Part shown: piece by piece, positions 45,361 to 54,756 of the stretch
Layout: the number at the start of each line of letters is the position of its first letter
Numbering within the stretch: position 1 is the first letter of the stretch
From: Amaricoccus solimangrovi
GTDB taxonomy: Bacteria > Pseudomonadota > Alphaproteobacteria > Rhodobacterales > Rhodobacteraceae
Reading direction: 5' to 3'
Assembly: GCF_006385685.1 (NCBI RefSeq)
Contig: NZ_VFRP01000003.1
Span: 272,916 to 336,915, forward strand
DNA length: 64,000 bases
The notes under the pieces: generated by a model
What the model was told of the DNA's origin: nothing
Database searches by the model: none
Seen by the model: only the letters and a program-made list of their open reading frames with translations
Program-made: the position numbers and the translations under genes

Positions 45361-47895
45361 ATGACGAATATCAAGGACAATGACGGCAAGGGCAAATCTC
45401 TGGGCGCGCGCGGGGGCTCCTCGGGCGGCACGGAGACGAGTCACGTCCGTCAGAGCTTCAGCCACGGCCGGACCAAGTCCGTGACCGTGGAACACAAGCG
45501 CAAGCGCGTCGTCGTTCCGAAGAGCGGCGCGGCCGCGACCGCCGCCAATCCGCGCGGCGCCGTCGCGCAGAACCTGAGCCAGGCCGAGTTCGATCGCCGC
45601 CTGAAGGCGGTCGAGGCCGCGAAGGCGCAGGAGGCCGATCGCCAGCGCAAGGAAAAGGAAGCGGCCGAGGCCCGCGAGGCCGAGCTCGCCCGGCTCCGCG
45701 CCGAGAAGGAGGCCGCCGAGCGCGCCGCGCGCGAGGCCGAGATCCGCGAGCAGCGCGCCGCCGCCCTCGCCGAGGAGCAGGCCGCCGAGGCCGCCCGCGC
45801 CGCCGAGGCCAAGGCCGCCGCGACCGCGCGCTCCAAGACGCCGCGCGGCGCCGAGGCCGCGCCGGTCGATCCGGCCGCCGCCCAGGCCGAGGCCGCCCGC
45901 GCCGAGGCCGGCCGCGCCCCCGTCGGCGGCAAGAAGCTGACCAAGGCCGTGGTCGAGGAGAAGAAGACCACCCGCGCCAAGGGCGACGACGACCGCCGCC
46001 GCTCCGGCAAGCTCACGATCGCCAATGCGACCAACGAGGACGGCCGCCAGCGCTCGATGGCCGCGATGAAGCGCCGTCAGGAGCGCGACCGCCGCCGCAT
46101 GGCGAGCCGCTCGGGCGAGCGCGAGAAGATCGTGCGCGAGGTCAACGTGCCCGACGCGATCACCGTGCAGGAGCTCGCCAACCGCATGGCCGAGCGGGTC
46201 GCCGCCGTGGTCAAGACGCTGATGCAGAACGGCATCATGGCGACGCAGAACCAGACGATCGACGCCGAGACCGCCGCGCTCATCGTCGAGGAATTCGGCC
46301 ACCGCGTGGTACGCGTCTCCGATTCGGATGTCGAGGACGTGATCGTCCAGGCGTCCGAGGACGACGAGGCGCATCTGGCGTCGCGTCCGCCGGTCGTCAC
46401 CATCATGGGCCATGTCGACCACGGCAAGACCTCGCTACTCGACGCGATCCGCAAGACCAACGTGGTCTCGGGCGAGGCGGGTGGCATCACCCAGCATATC
46501 GGCGCCTATCAGGTGAGGACGCCGAACGGCGCGCTGGTGAGCTTCCTCGACACGCCCGGCCACGCCGCCTTCACCTCGATGCGCGCCCGTGGCGCGCAGG
46601 TGACGGACATCGTCGTGCTCGTCGTCGCGGCCGATGACAGCGTGATGCCGCAGACCATCGAGGCGATCAGCCATGCGAAGGCCGCCGGCGTTCCGATGAT
46701 CGTCGCGATCAACAAGATCGACAAGCCGGGCGCCGATCCGAACCGGGTGCGCACCCAGCTCCTGAACCACGAGGTCGTGGTCGAGGAGATGGGCGGCGAC
46801 GTGCTCGACGTCGAGGTCTCCGCCGTCACCGGCAAGGGGCTCGATTCGCTGCTCGAGAACATCGCGCTGCAGGCCGAGATCCTCGATCTCCAGGCCAACC
46901 CCGACCGTCAGGCCGAGGGCGCGGTGATCGAGGCGAAGCTCGACGTGGGCCGCGGCCCGGTCGCGACCGTCCTCGTGCAGAAGGGCACGCTCAGGCGCGG
47001 CGACATCTTCGTCGTCGGGGAGCAGTGGGGCAAGGTCCGCGCGCTCATCAACGACAAGGGCGAGCGCGTGGACGAGGCCGGCCCCTCGGTTCCGGTCGAG
47101 GTGCTGGGCCTCAACGGCACGCCGGAGGCCGGCGACGTGCTGAACGTGGTCGAGGAGGAATCCCGCGCCCGCGAGATCGCCGACTACCGCGCCCGCCTCG
47201 CCCGCGACAAGCGCGCGGCGGCCGGCTCGGCGACGACGCTCGACCAGCTGCTCGCCAAGGCCAAGGCCGACAAGGACGTCAAGGAACTGCCGATCGTGGT
47301 CAAGTCCGACGTGCAGGGCTCGGCCGAGGCGATCGTCCAGGCGATGGAGAAGGTCGGCAACGCCGAGGTGCGCGTGCGCGTGCTCCATTCCGGTGTCGGC
47401 GCGATCACCGAATCGGACGTGACGCTGGCCGAGGCCTCGAACGCGCCGATCATCGGCTTCAACGTCCGCGCCAACGCGCCCGCCCGCGAGTCTGCGAACC
47501 AGAAGGGTGTCGAGATCCGCTACTATTCGATCATCTACGACCTGGTGGACGACGTGAAGAAGGCGGCCTCGGGCCTGCTCTCGCCGGAGGTGAAGGAGAA
47601 GTTCGTCGGCTATGCCACGATCAAGGAGGTCTTCCGGATCACCGGCGTCGGCAAGGTCGCGGGCTGCATCGTCACCGAGGGCGTGGCACGCCGCGCCGCG
47701 GGCGTCCGCCTGCTCCGCGACAACGTCGTGATCCACGAGGGCAAGCTGAAGACGCTGAAGCGCTTCAAGGACGAGGTCCGCGAGGTGCAGGTCCAGCAGG
47801 AATGCGGCATGGCCTTCGAGAACTACGAGGACATCCGCGAGGGCGACGTGATCGAGATCTTCGAGACCGAGGAGGTCGAACGCCAGCTGGCGTGA
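45361..47895 (+). CDS. infB: Translation initiation factor IF-2
   Basis: 844 residues. A long N-terminal region, roughly 70-200, is an Ala/Glu/Arg-rich charged helix of low complexity, followed by a basic stretch and the IF2_N region ([19 protein letters not shown]). The GTPase domain shows G1 GHVDHGKT at 350-357, G3 [15 protein letters not shown] and G4 NKIDKPG, and domains II to IV continue to the end with the conserved [11 protein letters not shown]. It brings initiator tRNA to the 30S subunit. The ribosome site is weak (GGAAAGG at about 15 bases). A terminator follows 26 bases after the stop. Confidence 0.97.
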   Translation: MTNIKDNDGKGKSLGARGGSSGGTETSHVRQSFSHGRTKSVTVEHKRKRVVVPKSGAAATAANPRGAVAQNLSQAEFDRRLKAVEAAKAQEADRQRKEKEAAEAREAELARLRAEKEAAERAAREAEIREQRAAALAEEQAAEAARAAEAKAAATARSKTPRGAEAAPVDPAAAQAEAARAEAGRAPVGGKKLTKAVVEEKKTTRAKGDDDRRRSGKLTIANATNEDGRQRSMAAMKRRQERDRRRMASRSGEREKIVREVNVPDAITVQELANRMAERVAAVVKTLMQNGIMATQNQTIDAETAALIVEEFGHRVVRVSDSDVEDVIVQASEDDEAHLASRPPVVTIMGHVDHGKTSLLDAIRKTNVVSGEAGGITQHIGAYQVRTPNGALVSFLDTPGHAAFTSMRARGAQVTDIVVLVVAADDSVMPQTIEAISHAKAAGVPMIVAINKIDKPGADPNRVRTQLLNHEVVVEEMGGDVLDVEVSAVTGKGLDSLLENIALQAEILDLQANPDRQAEGAVIEAKLDVGRGPVATVLVQKGTLRRGDIFVVGEQWGKVRALINDKGERVDEAGPSVPVEVLGLNGTPEAGDVLNVVEEESRAREIADYRARLARDKRAAAGSATTLDQLLAKAKADKDVKELPIVVKSDVQGSAEAIVQAMEKVGNAEVRVRVLHSGVGAITESDVTLAEASNAPIIGFNVRANAPARESANQKGVEIRYYSIIYDLVDDVKKAASGLLSPEVKEKFVGYATIKEVFRITGVGKVAGCIVTEGVARRAAGVRLLRDNVVIHEGKLKTLKRFKDEVREVQVQQECGMAFENYEDIREGDVIEIFETEEVERQLA

Positions 47896-47920
47896 GGCTT
47901 CTGGCTTCGGGATTTGCGAA

Positions 47921-47950
47921 GGGGCGGGCATGGTGGTACCCGCCCCATTT
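47921..47950 (+). terminator. Intrinsic terminator after infB
   Basis: Stem GGGGCGGG (47921-47928) / CCCGCCCC (47939-47946) with a ten-base loop, followed by ATTTTCG. It closes the rimP-nusA-ylxR-infB operon and separates it from the defence gene. Confidence 0.8.
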
Positions 47951-48076
47951 TCGTGTTGGCGCTGAATGGAATCCCAGGCTCGAGATGGGCCTAGTCTTGC
48001 CACCAATAGGTAGCGACGTAATCGGGTAGCAAAACGTTCGCTTGTCAGCTTGCACGTTACCTAGCAGTCTGTAGCG

Positions 48077-49270
48077 ATGGACGACGAGTACACTTTTTTC
48101 CGTCTGCGCAAGGCGGCTAGGACATATATCTCCAAGGTCTTCACCTACGGCGGCCAAGCTACGGAGCGCCTTCGCAACGTCCGCATGGTGATGGAAGGCT
48201 CAGACATACTTCATCTTGGTGAAGTTGAGGGCGCAATGTGCCTCCGCTTGTCGGGTGATAAGCGCAAGACGCAGGTAACGGCCGTTATTACCCAAGATGA
48301 CAAGGCGGTGCGTCGCATAACGTTACAGAGCTTCCAGTCACGCAAGGGGAACTGGTATCAGGGTTATGAACAACACGCCTTCACCTTTCGGGGCGAGGAG
48401 TTTCAGCGCCTTCTGGAGTTCCTCCAGCAGATCGCATTCATCGACCTTCGGAACGAGGATCGATTCGATATAGAAGATATTTCGACCGGGACCGGCCGAA
48501 AAACCATCATCGATGCAGCCGACCGCGGGATAGTTGAACGGGTCCGGGCGATGGAAGCTGACGCCCGCGAGGCTTTCTTTCGAGCGCTCCGGGGTTCCAT
48601 CTCGGCGGAGGAAATCAATATTCTACTCGGTCGCCGCGACGCGCTGGGCGTGTTTGAGCAAAAGATTGCGGCCGGAGGTTGGTCTGAAAAGGATTGGCAA
48701 AATTTCTTCGCCTGTGAACCATGGGTTTTTGGCTACGGACTCGATTACCGGGTCATGCGGACGTTCGATCGTGAGATGACCTTATCCGGCGGCGGCACGG
48801 ATAACCGTGATAAACCCGTGGTCGACTTCTTAATGAGCTTTACGGACTACACCGTGCTCGTGGAGATTAAACGACCTGACACCCCTATCTTTCGCGCGAG
48901 GCAAAGCGGAGCAGGTAGCCGGGCGGGCACACGCGCGTTCAGCCCCGAGTTCACGGGCGCGGTGTCGCAAGTTCTTGAGCAGAAGGCGGAATGGCTGGCT
49001 TTCGCTGCGGCCGGGGAGCACTTTACCCGCGACGGCCGGCGACGGCTGGAAGCTCGAACTCGCAACGCGAGAACCATCCTCGTGGTTGGTTCTCGGGCGG
49101 AGTTTGAAGCCGCCGGCGACCCACGGGCCGCGCAGGTGCTTCGAGATACATTTGAGCTGTTCCGCCGAGAGACTCGATCCATTGACATCGTGACATTCGA
49201 CGAACTTCTGGAGCGGGCGAGGTTCATCACGCGAGACAATACTTGCTCGGAGCCTCCGGTCGAGCGGTGA
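48077..49270 (+). CDS. sduA: Shedu-type anti-phage defence nuclease (DUF4263)
   Basis: 397 residues. The C-terminal half fits the Shedu nuclease domain: DWQNFFACEPWVFGYGL (207-222), then a PD-(D/E)XK core with Asp250 in KPVVDFLM and Glu263-x-Lys265 in VLVEIKRPDTPIF, and Gln298 in AVSQVLEQ. The N-terminal 190 residues are a less conserved region probably involved in sensing or oligomer formation. Shedu is a single-protein defence system. The gene is visibly less GC-rich than its neighbours, uses codons such as ATA, TTA and CTA rare elsewhere in the window, and lies alone between the infB terminator and pfkB, which suggests horizontal gain. I see no integrase or repeats flanking it. Confidence 0.85.
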   Translation: MDDEYTFFRLRKAARTYISKVFTYGGQATERLRNVRMVMEGSDILHLGEVEGAMCLRLSGDKRKTQVTAVITQDDKAVRRITLQSFQSRKGNWYQGYEQHAFTFRGEEFQRLLEFLQQIAFIDLRNEDRFDIEDISTGTGRKTIIDAADRGIVERVRAMEADAREAFFRALRGSISAEEINILLGRRDALGVFEQKIAAGGWSEKDWQNFFACEPWVFGYGLDYRVMRTFDREMTLSGGGTDNRDKPVVDFLMSFTDYTVLVEIKRPDTPIFRARQSGAGSRAGTRAFSPEFTGAVSQVLEQKAEWLAFAAAGEHFTRDGRRRLEARTRNARTILVVGSRAEFEAAGDPRAAQVLRDTFELFRRETRSIDIVTFDELLERARFITRDNTCSEPPVER

Positions 49271-49325
49271 TCTCATCCATTGATCAAGGATTGCCGCCCG
49301 TCGCGAAGCCATGGCGCATCTGCTA

Positions 49326-49345
49326 AGGACAGTATGCCCTGTCCT
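49326..49345. repeat. Inverted repeat upstream of pfkB
   Basis: AGGACAG (49326-49332) / CTGTCCT (49339-49345) with a six-base loop, lying directly before the ribosome site of pfkB. It could be an operator, a weak terminator of the Shedu gene, or a hairpin that affects translation. No T-run follows. Confidence 0.5.
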
Positions 49346-49356
49346 CCGAGGTTCGC

Positions 49357-50286
49357 ATGAAACCCATCGTCACACTCACGCTCAACCCGGCGATCGACGG
49401 GGCCTGCGAGACGGATCTGGTGCGGCCGACGCACAAGATTCGGACGCGGGGCGACGCGTATCATCCGGGCGGCGGCGGCATCAATGTCGCGCGGGTGATC
49501 CGGGAGCTCGGGGGGCGGACGACGGCGGTCTATCTCGCGGGCGGGGCGACCGGGAGCGTGCTCGACGAGCTGATGGCCGGGGCGGGGCTCGTCGGCACGC
49601 GCGTGCCGATCGCGGGGCATACGCGGATCAGCCTGACGGTCTTCGAGGCCAGCACCGGGCAGGAATACCGCTTCGTCCCCGAGGGCCCGGAGGTGAGCCC
49701 GGCGGAATGGCTCGCCTGTCTCGAGACGGTGGACGAGCTCGATTTCGACTGGCTGGTGATCTCGGGCAGCGGACCGCGCGGCCTGCCGCCGGATTGCTTC
49801 GTGACGCTGACCCAGCGCGCGCGGGACAGGGGCGCGCGGGTGGTGCTCGATTCCTCGGGGCCGGCGCTCAAGGCGTCGCTGGAGGCGGGCGGGCTCACGC
49901 TGATCAAGCCGAGCCTCGGCGAATTGCGCGCGCTGACCGGTCTCCCGCTCGAGGACCGCGACGAGGTGGCCGAGGTGGCGCGGGAGATCGTCGAGTCGGG
50001 CCGGGCCGAGATCGTCGCCGTCACCATGGGCCACGAGGGCGCGCTGCTCGCGAGCCGCGAGGCGAACCTCTCCCGCGCCGCCCCCGACGTGCCGGTCCGG
50101 AGCGCGACTGGGGCGGGGGACAGCTTCGTCGGCGCGATGACGCTCGCGCTTGCCGAGGGCAAGGGGCCGCGCACCGCCTTCCTCGTCGGCATGGCGGCGG
50201 GCAGCGCCAGCGTGATGCACCCCGGCACCGACCTCTGCCGCCGCGCCGATGTCGAGCGCCTGCACGCGGCGCTGGTGGCGGGCTGA
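49357..50286 (+). CDS. pfkB: 6-phosphofructokinase 2 (PfkB family)
   Basis: 309 residues. It follows E. coli Pfk-2 closely: TLTLNPAIDGACETD, the sugar-binding HPGGGGINVARVIRELGG, YLAGGATGSVLDEL, VISGSGPRGLP, LDSSGPALKASL, LIKPSLGELRALTG and the ATP/anion-hole motif SATGAGDSFVGAMT with catalytic Asp. It phosphorylates fructose 6-phosphate (or a similar hexose phosphate) with ATP; a tagatose-6-phosphate activity cannot be excluded. Alphaproteobacteria often lack PfkA, so this may be the only route, or a specialised one. It faces the GSCFA gene with six bases between stops. Confidence 0.9.
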   Translation: MKPIVTLTLNPAIDGACETDLVRPTHKIRTRGDAYHPGGGGINVARVIRELGGRTTAVYLAGGATGSVLDELMAGAGLVGTRVPIAGHTRISLTVFEASTGQEYRFVPEGPEVSPAEWLACLETVDELDFDWLVISGSGPRGLPPDCFVTLTQRARDRGARVVLDSSGPALKASLEAGGLTLIKPSLGELRALTGLPLEDRDEVAEVAREIVESGRAEIVAVTMGHEGALLASREANLSRAAPDVPVRSATGAGDSFVGAMTLALAEGKGPRTAFLVGMAAGSASVMHPGTDLCRRADVERLHAALVAG

Positions 50287-50292
50287 GGGGAT

Positions 50293-51507
50293 TCAGCGGT
50301 CGAGCATCGCCTCCTCGCAGATCGCCTCGGTGACTTCTTCCATGCGGTCGACGAAGCTCGGCGGCGTCGCGGCGGCTGTTGTCGCCGCCGCCGCCGCGGG
50401 GGCCGCCGTGGCGGGCGCGGCGCGGCGGAACAGGCGCCTTGCCTTGTCGATGAGGCCCGTTTTCGCGCGCCCGTGGTTCCGCGAAGGGGCGGCGGCGGGC
50501 ATGGCGGCGGCGGGCATGGCCGCCGGGGCCGCCGCCGGAACCTCCGCGCGCCCGACCGTCGCATGCTCGAAGAAGAGCCGCATCACGTGGTCGACACCCG
50601 CGTCGGTCACCGAACGCAGGTCGGAGGCGAAATAGGCGCCCCGGGAATAGGTGCCGGTGATGATCTCGTAGGAGGGGAAATAGGCGACGTCGGGAATCGT
50701 CCGGCTGAGGATGTCGGCCGCCACCCGCAGCACAGATTTCGACAGCGTGGTCGAGACGAGGACGTGCCGGTCGACCGCCGTCGCCGCCAGCGGCACCGGC
50801 GAGACCGTCAGGATGACCCGCGCCCTGGGGTTGAAGCCGCGCAGGTAGCCGATCGCCGCCTCCATGTCGGCCACGACCTCGTCGACGGTCAGGTTGACGA
50901 AGGCGTGCCGCTCGGGATCGAATTCTCCGCCTTCGACACCTGGGCAGAGCGGAAAGGCGGCGCCGTCGCGACGGCTGACCCAGGTCTCCGTCAGCCCCAG
51001 CGTGAAGACGAAGATCTCGGCCTTGGGGAAGGCCCGGTCGCGCAGCGCCTCGAAATGCAGGGCGCGATCGGCCCGCAGTTCCTCGACGGAGTGGAACCCG
51101 CCGGGCTGGACCGTCGGCCGGAACGGATCGACGAAGCGACCCTGGGCGTTGGTCCAGACGTCCTCCTCGGGCTCGAACGTGCCGAGCACCCGTTCGAAGA
51201 GCTGCCGGAACTGGCGCGACGTGTAGATGTTGCCATAGCGGGCACTGAAGAGCCCGTAGCCGTGCTTCTCGCGGATCGCGGGATGCAGGCCCGGGTGGCC
51301 TTGCTCCGCCACGTAGTAGCCGTAGCCCGAATTCGCCAGATAGCGCGCGATATGCTGGGCGAAGCAGCTTCCCGCCGTGACGATCCGATCGTCGGGCGTG
51401 ATGCGATATGGAAAGGCGACGACGGGATCGACCTCGTTCGCCTTGGGCGCCGCGACCGCCTTGCTCCAGCGCTGATAGGCCGGGATCGTCTTATACGGGT
51501 GTGACAT
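50293..51507 (-). CDS. GSCFA domain protein (SGNH-like)
   Basis: 404 residues from the ATG at 51507. The motif that names the family is seen as TAGSCFAQHIARYL (about 45-58), with YGNIYTSRQFRQLFERVLG and FTLGLTETWVSRRDG following as in the family. The domain ends near residue 315, and the rest is a low-complexity Ala/Pro/Met tail with a basic patch (KARRLFRRAAP). GSCFA is related to SGNH hydrolases and found next to polysaccharide genes in many bacteria, but the activity is unclear. The start overlaps the upstream SGNH gene by 17 bases, so the two are co-translated. Confidence 0.88.
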   Translation of the reverse strand: MSHPYKTIPAYQRWSKAVAAPKANEVDPVVAFPYRITPDDRIVTAGSCFAQHIARYLANSGYGYYVAEQGHPGLHPAIREKHGYGLFSARYGNIYTSRQFRQLFERVLGTFEPEEDVWTNAQGRFVDPFRPTVQPGGFHSVEELRADRALHFEALRDRAFPKAEIFVFTLGLTETWVSRRDGAAFPLCPGVEGGEFDPERHAFVNLTVDEVVADMEAAIGYLRGFNPRARVILTVSPVPLAATAVDRHVLVSTTLSKSVLRVAADILSRTIPDVAYFPSYEIITGTYSRGAYFASDLRSVTDAGVDHVMRLFFEHATVGRAEVPAAAPAAMPAAAMPAAAPSRNHGRAKTGLIDKARRLFRRAAPATAAPAAAAATTAAATPPSFVDRMEEVTEAICEEAMLDR

Positions 51508-52219
51508 CGAGATGCTCCGTCATCTGGCGCAACAGCAAGGCGCCGTACTTGGCGTTGGCATGAGTGGGGTCGGCCCAGAAGCGCCGCAGCAGAAAGCCTT
51601 CCGCGTCGCAGGCCTCGGTCGGCGCCGGAATGAAGGGTATGCCATGCCGGGCGCATTCCTGGCGGAAGATCGCGCTGTTGACCCGCCAGAGCTTGTAACG
51701 CACCGAAGGAGCGGCGACCTCATAGTCGGGGATGCCGGCGCTCGCCATTCGCTCGGCGAGTTGCGCGGTCAGCCATTTCTGGCTCGGGATCGGTGGCGGG
51801 CTCTCAAGATGGATCACCCGCCCGGGAAAGGCCGCGACGAAGGCGCGCAGCTCGTTGATGCGGGTCAGCGACCGGCGCATCACGGAGTCCCAGACCTGCT
51901 CGTACGGGATGATCCAGGCGCCGGCCGCCGGCGGACGCTCCGGATGGTCAGGATGATGGAAATCGAAAGGCTGTACCGGATAGACGAGCCCGAAGACGTT
52001 GTGCCCGTTGCCGCCGATCAGCGAGAAGATCGGCCCGCCAGCCTCGCGGACCTTCGCAATCGTTTCGGGCTTGAGGCGCTTGCCGCCGTCGGGTTCATCG
52101 ATGACATGGTTCGACGACCACAAGAACTGGCGCGCGGGCCCCGAATCCCTGCCGACGCTCTTCACGCTTCTGATATGGCTGTTGCCTGCGATGGTTAGTT
52201 TGGCCAAGTCCCGCCTCAT
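51491..52219 (-). CDS. SGNH-fold hydrolase-like protein, partner of the GSCFA protein
   Basis: 242 residues from the ATG at 52219. There is no clear family name, but the SGNH layout is readable: TIAGNSH near the N-terminus as block I, LIGGNGHNVFG as the Gly/Asn block, and WADPTHANAKYGALLL near the C-terminus as the Asp-x-x-His block. So it may be a serine/asparagine-type esterase, or an inactive relative. Its 3' end overlaps the GSCFA start by 17 bases. The two probably act together on surface glycans or glycoconjugates, which is inference from family and pairing only. No signal peptide is seen. Confidence 0.7.
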   Translation of the reverse strand: MRRDLAKLTIAGNSHIRSVKSVGRDSGPARQFLWSSNHVIDEPDGGKRLKPETIAKVREAGGPIFSLIGGNGHNVFGLVYPVQPFDFHHPDHPERPPAAGAWIIPYEQVWDSVMRRSLTRINELRAFVAAFPGRVIHLESPPPIPSQKWLTAQLAERMASAGIPDYEVAAPSVRYKLWRVNSAIFRQECARHGIPFIPAPTEACDAEGFLLRRFWADPTHANAKYGALLLRQMTEHLDVTPV

Positions 52220-52351
52220 CGTTGTCCGCGACCTCTGGCCCGGTCGTGGGAGATTAGCGCAGGGCGCGAGCCGTGACCATTCGGCTCGTCGTCGTCGCTC
52301 TAGGCAAGGGTCTCGCGGGCTCATATATCACCGCTCAGGATTGGAGGACGC

Positions 52352-52912
52352 ATGAGCGAGAAAGACAGCTTCCCCGGCTGGCACGGAACCACGATCATCG
52401 GTGTGCGCAAGGGCGGCCGGGTGGTGGTCGCGGGCGACGGGCAGGTGAGCCTCGGGCAGACGGTCATCAAGGGCACGGCGCGCAAGGTCCGACGAATCGC
52501 ACCGGGAGGCCAGGACGTGGTCTGCGGCTTCGCCGGCTCGACGGCGGACGCCTTCACGCTGCTGGAGCGGCTGGAGAAGAAGCTCGAGGCGGCGCCGGGC
52601 CAGCTCGCCCGCGCCTGCGTCGAGCTCGCGAAGGACTGGCGCATGGACAAGTACCTGCGCAATCTCGAGGCGATGCTGATCGTGACCGACGGGCGCGAGC
52701 TCTTCGTGATCACCGGCGCGGGCGACGTGCTCGAGCCCGAGCACGACATCGCGGCGATCGGCTCCGGCGGCAACTACGCGCTCGCCGCCGCCCGGGCGCT
52801 GATCGACACCGATCTCGACGCCGAGGCGATCGCGCGCAAGGCGCTCGGCATCGCGGCCGACATCTGCGTCTACACGAACGGAAACCTCACGGTCGAGAGC
52901 CTCGAGGGCTGA
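52352..52912 (+). CDS. hslV: ATP-dependent protease subunit HslV
   Basis: 186 residues from the ATG at 52352 (GGAGG seven bases upstream). The Ntn-hydrolase nucleophile is Thr13 in GWHGTTII, so a 12-residue propeptide must be removed, as in other alphaproteobacteria. Further family features are [38 protein letters not shown] and [16 protein letters not shown]. HslV forms a two-ring peptidase that works with the HslU unfoldase. hslU starts 12 bases after the stop, and a divergent gene lies upstream, so the promoter is in the 132-base gap. Confidence 0.97.
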   Translation: MSEKDSFPGWHGTTIIGVRKGGRVVVAGDGQVSLGQTVIKGTARKVRRIAPGGQDVVCGFAGSTADAFTLLERLEKKLEAAPGQLARACVELAKDWRMDKYLRNLEAMLIVTDGRELFVITGAGDVLEPEHDIAAIGSGGNYALAAARALIDTDLDAEAIARKALGIAADICVYTNGNLTVESLEG

Positions 52913-52923
52913 GGGAGCACATC

Positions 52924-54231
52924 ATGACCAACCTCACCCCCCGCGAGATCGTCTCCGAACTCGACCGGTTCATCATCGGCCAGAAGGATGCCAAGCGCGC
53001 GGTCGCCGTGGCCCTCCGCAACCGCTGGCGGCGCAAGCAGCTTTCGGACGACATCCGCGAGGAAGTCTACCCGAAGAACATCCTGATGATCGGCCCGACC
53101 GGCGTCGGCAAGACCGAGATCTCGCGCCGGCTCGCGAAGCTCGCCAAGGCGCCGTTCCTGAAGGTCGAGGCGACGAAGTTCACCGAGGTCGGCTATGTCG
53201 GCCGCGACGTGGAGCAGATCATCCGCGACCTGGTGGACGCCGCCATCGCGATGACGCGCGAGCTGATGCGCGAGAAGGTGAAGGCCACGGCCCATTCCGC
53301 CGCCGAGGACCGCGTGATCGACGCGCTCGCGGGCGACAATGCGCGGGAGCAGACGCGGGAGATGTTCCGCAAGAAGCTCCGCGCGGGCGAGCTCGATGAC
53401 AAGGAGATCGAGCTCGAGGTCGCGGATACGTCGAGCCCCTTCCCGATGATGGACATCCCCGGCCAGCCCGGGATGATGGGCGGCGGCGTCAATCTCGGCG
53501 ACATCTTCGGCAAGGCCTTCGGCGGGCGCAAGACGCGGCGGCGGATGAGCGTGGCCGCTTCCTACCAGCTCCTGATCACCGAGGAGGCCGACAAGCTGCT
53601 CGACACCGAGGCGGTCACGCGCGAGGCGATCGAGGCGGTGGAGCAGAACGGCATCGTCTTCATCGACGAGATCGACAAGGTCTGCGCCCGCGCCGAGACG
53701 CGCGGCGCCGATGTCTCCCGCGAGGGCGTGCAGCGCGACCTCTTGCCGCTGATCGAGGGCACCACGGTCTCGACCAAGCACGGGCCGGTGAAGACGGACC
53801 ACGTGCTCTTCATCGCCTCGGGCGCGTTCCACATCGCGAAACCCTCGGACCTGCTGCCGGAGCTTCAGGGCCGGCTGCCGATCCGGGTGGAGCTGCGCGC
53901 GCTGACCGAGGCGGATTTCGTGCGGATCCTGACCGAGACCGACAACGCGCTGACGCGGCAGTACAAGGCGCTGATGGCGACGGAGGGGGTCGGGATCGAC
54001 TTCACCGACGATGGCATCCGGGCGCTGGCGCGGATCGCGGCGGAGGTGAATTCGACGGTCGAGAACATCGGTGCGCGCCGGCTCTATACCGTGCTCGAGC
54101 GGGTGTTCGAGGAGTTGAGCTTCACCGCGCCCGATCGCGACGGGGAGAAGGTCACCGTCGATGCCACCTTCGTCGAGAAATATCTGAGCGAGCTTGCCCG
54201 CTCGACCGACCTCAGCCGCTACGTGCTCTGA
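52924..54231 (+). CDS. hslU: ATP-dependent protease ATPase subunit HslU
   Basis: 435 residues from the ATG at 52924 ([20 protein letters not shown]...). Walker A GPTGVGKT is at residues 57-64, followed by the substrate-gripping GYVGRDVE pore loop, a variable I domain (about 110-235) with [15 protein letters not shown], Walker B VFIDEID and the C-terminal [14 protein letters not shown] tail that docks into HslV. It unfolds substrates and feeds them to HslV. In E. coli the pair is under heat-shock control; I could not pick a heat-shock promoter here with confidence. Confidence 0.97.
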   Translation: MTNLTPREIVSELDRFIIGQKDAKRAVAVALRNRWRRKQLSDDIREEVYPKNILMIGPTGVGKTEISRRLAKLAKAPFLKVEATKFTEVGYVGRDVEQIIRDLVDAAIAMTRELMREKVKATAHSAAEDRVIDALAGDNAREQTREMFRKKLRAGELDDKEIELEVADTSSPFPMMDIPGQPGMMGGGVNLGDIFGKAFGGRKTRRRMSVAASYQLLITEEADKLLDTEAVTREAIEAVEQNGIVFIDEIDKVCARAETRGADVSREGVQRDLLPLIEGTTVSTKHGPVKTDHVLFIASGAFHIAKPSDLLPELQGRLPIRVELRALTEADFVRILTETDNALTRQYKALMATEGVGIDFTDDGIRALARIAAEVNSTVENIGARRLYTVLERVFEELSFTAPDRDGEKVTVDATFVEKYLSELARSTDLSRYVL

Positions 54232-54274
54232 GCATCGCGGCCTCCCGGCGTCCCCGAGAGGGGCGCCGGAAAGC

Positions 54275-54490
54275 TCAGGCGACGGCGGCGCCGGGTTTCG
54301 CGGCGGCGCGGGTCGCGACGCGGGGCCTCCCCGCCATCAGGAAGGACAGCGGTACGAGGGTCGCCGAACCGGCGCCGCTGTAGAGGCCGAGCGCGGCGAG
54401 CAATCCCCAGCCCGCGCAGATCGCGGTTCCGGCGCAGGCGCCCCCGACGAGCATCGACGCGAACATGCAGCCCACGAGTCTCGGGTTCAC
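54275..54490 (-). CDS. Small membrane protein, unknown function
   Basis: 71 residues from a GTG at 54490 with a strong GGAAGGAG ribosome site upstream; longer forms of this frame have no such site. The sequence is MNPRLVGCMFASMLVGGACAGTAICAGWGLLAALGLYSGAGSATLVPLSF with two hydrophobic, Gly/Ala-rich segments and a basic C-terminal tail (RPRVATRAAAK). I know no family. Convergent to hslU with 43 bases between the stops. The strong ribosome site and membrane topology are the reasons to believe it. Confidence 0.6.
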   Translation of the reverse strand: MNPRLVGCMFASMLVGGACAGTAICAGWGLLAALGLYSGAGSATLVPLSFLMAGRPRVATRAAAKPGAAVA

Positions 54491-54674
54491 GATACGCTCC
54501 TTCCGACCATCACTGACCTGCCTTCCTGAACGCGCGGCCAAGGCCGCCGGTTGCCGGATTCGCATGCCATGCCCTGGCGGCACAGGATAGACATGCGATC
54601 CGCCGCTTTTGCTTCAATATACCTCTCCGCGAAGTGAACGTCTTGGGATCGCCGGGAAAACACGGTTCTCCCTC

Positions 54675-54698
54675 CATTCGCCACGGGAATGGCGAATG
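54675..54698. repeat. Perfect 9-base inverted repeat between the small membrane protein and punA
   Basis: CATTCGCCA (54675-54683) / TGGCGAATG (54690-54698) with a six-base loop. It lies in the 266-base gap, 58 bases beyond the punA stop. It may act as terminator for punA, although no T-run follows, or as an operator for the small membrane protein gene. The remaining sequence of the gap contains an AT-rich spot near 54615 (TATACC) but no further gene. Confidence 0.55.
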
Positions 54699-54756
54699 AT
54701 GAAAAGGCGATGGAAACCGGCGGTCTCCGCCGCGCGGATCCCCCGTCCCGGTCCGG

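Noticed and set aside
48077..49270. A restriction-modification or multi-gene defence island around the Shedu gene
   Set aside because: No methyltransferase, helicase, toxin-antitoxin or integrase gene lies in the flanks; both sides are core metabolism or translation genes.
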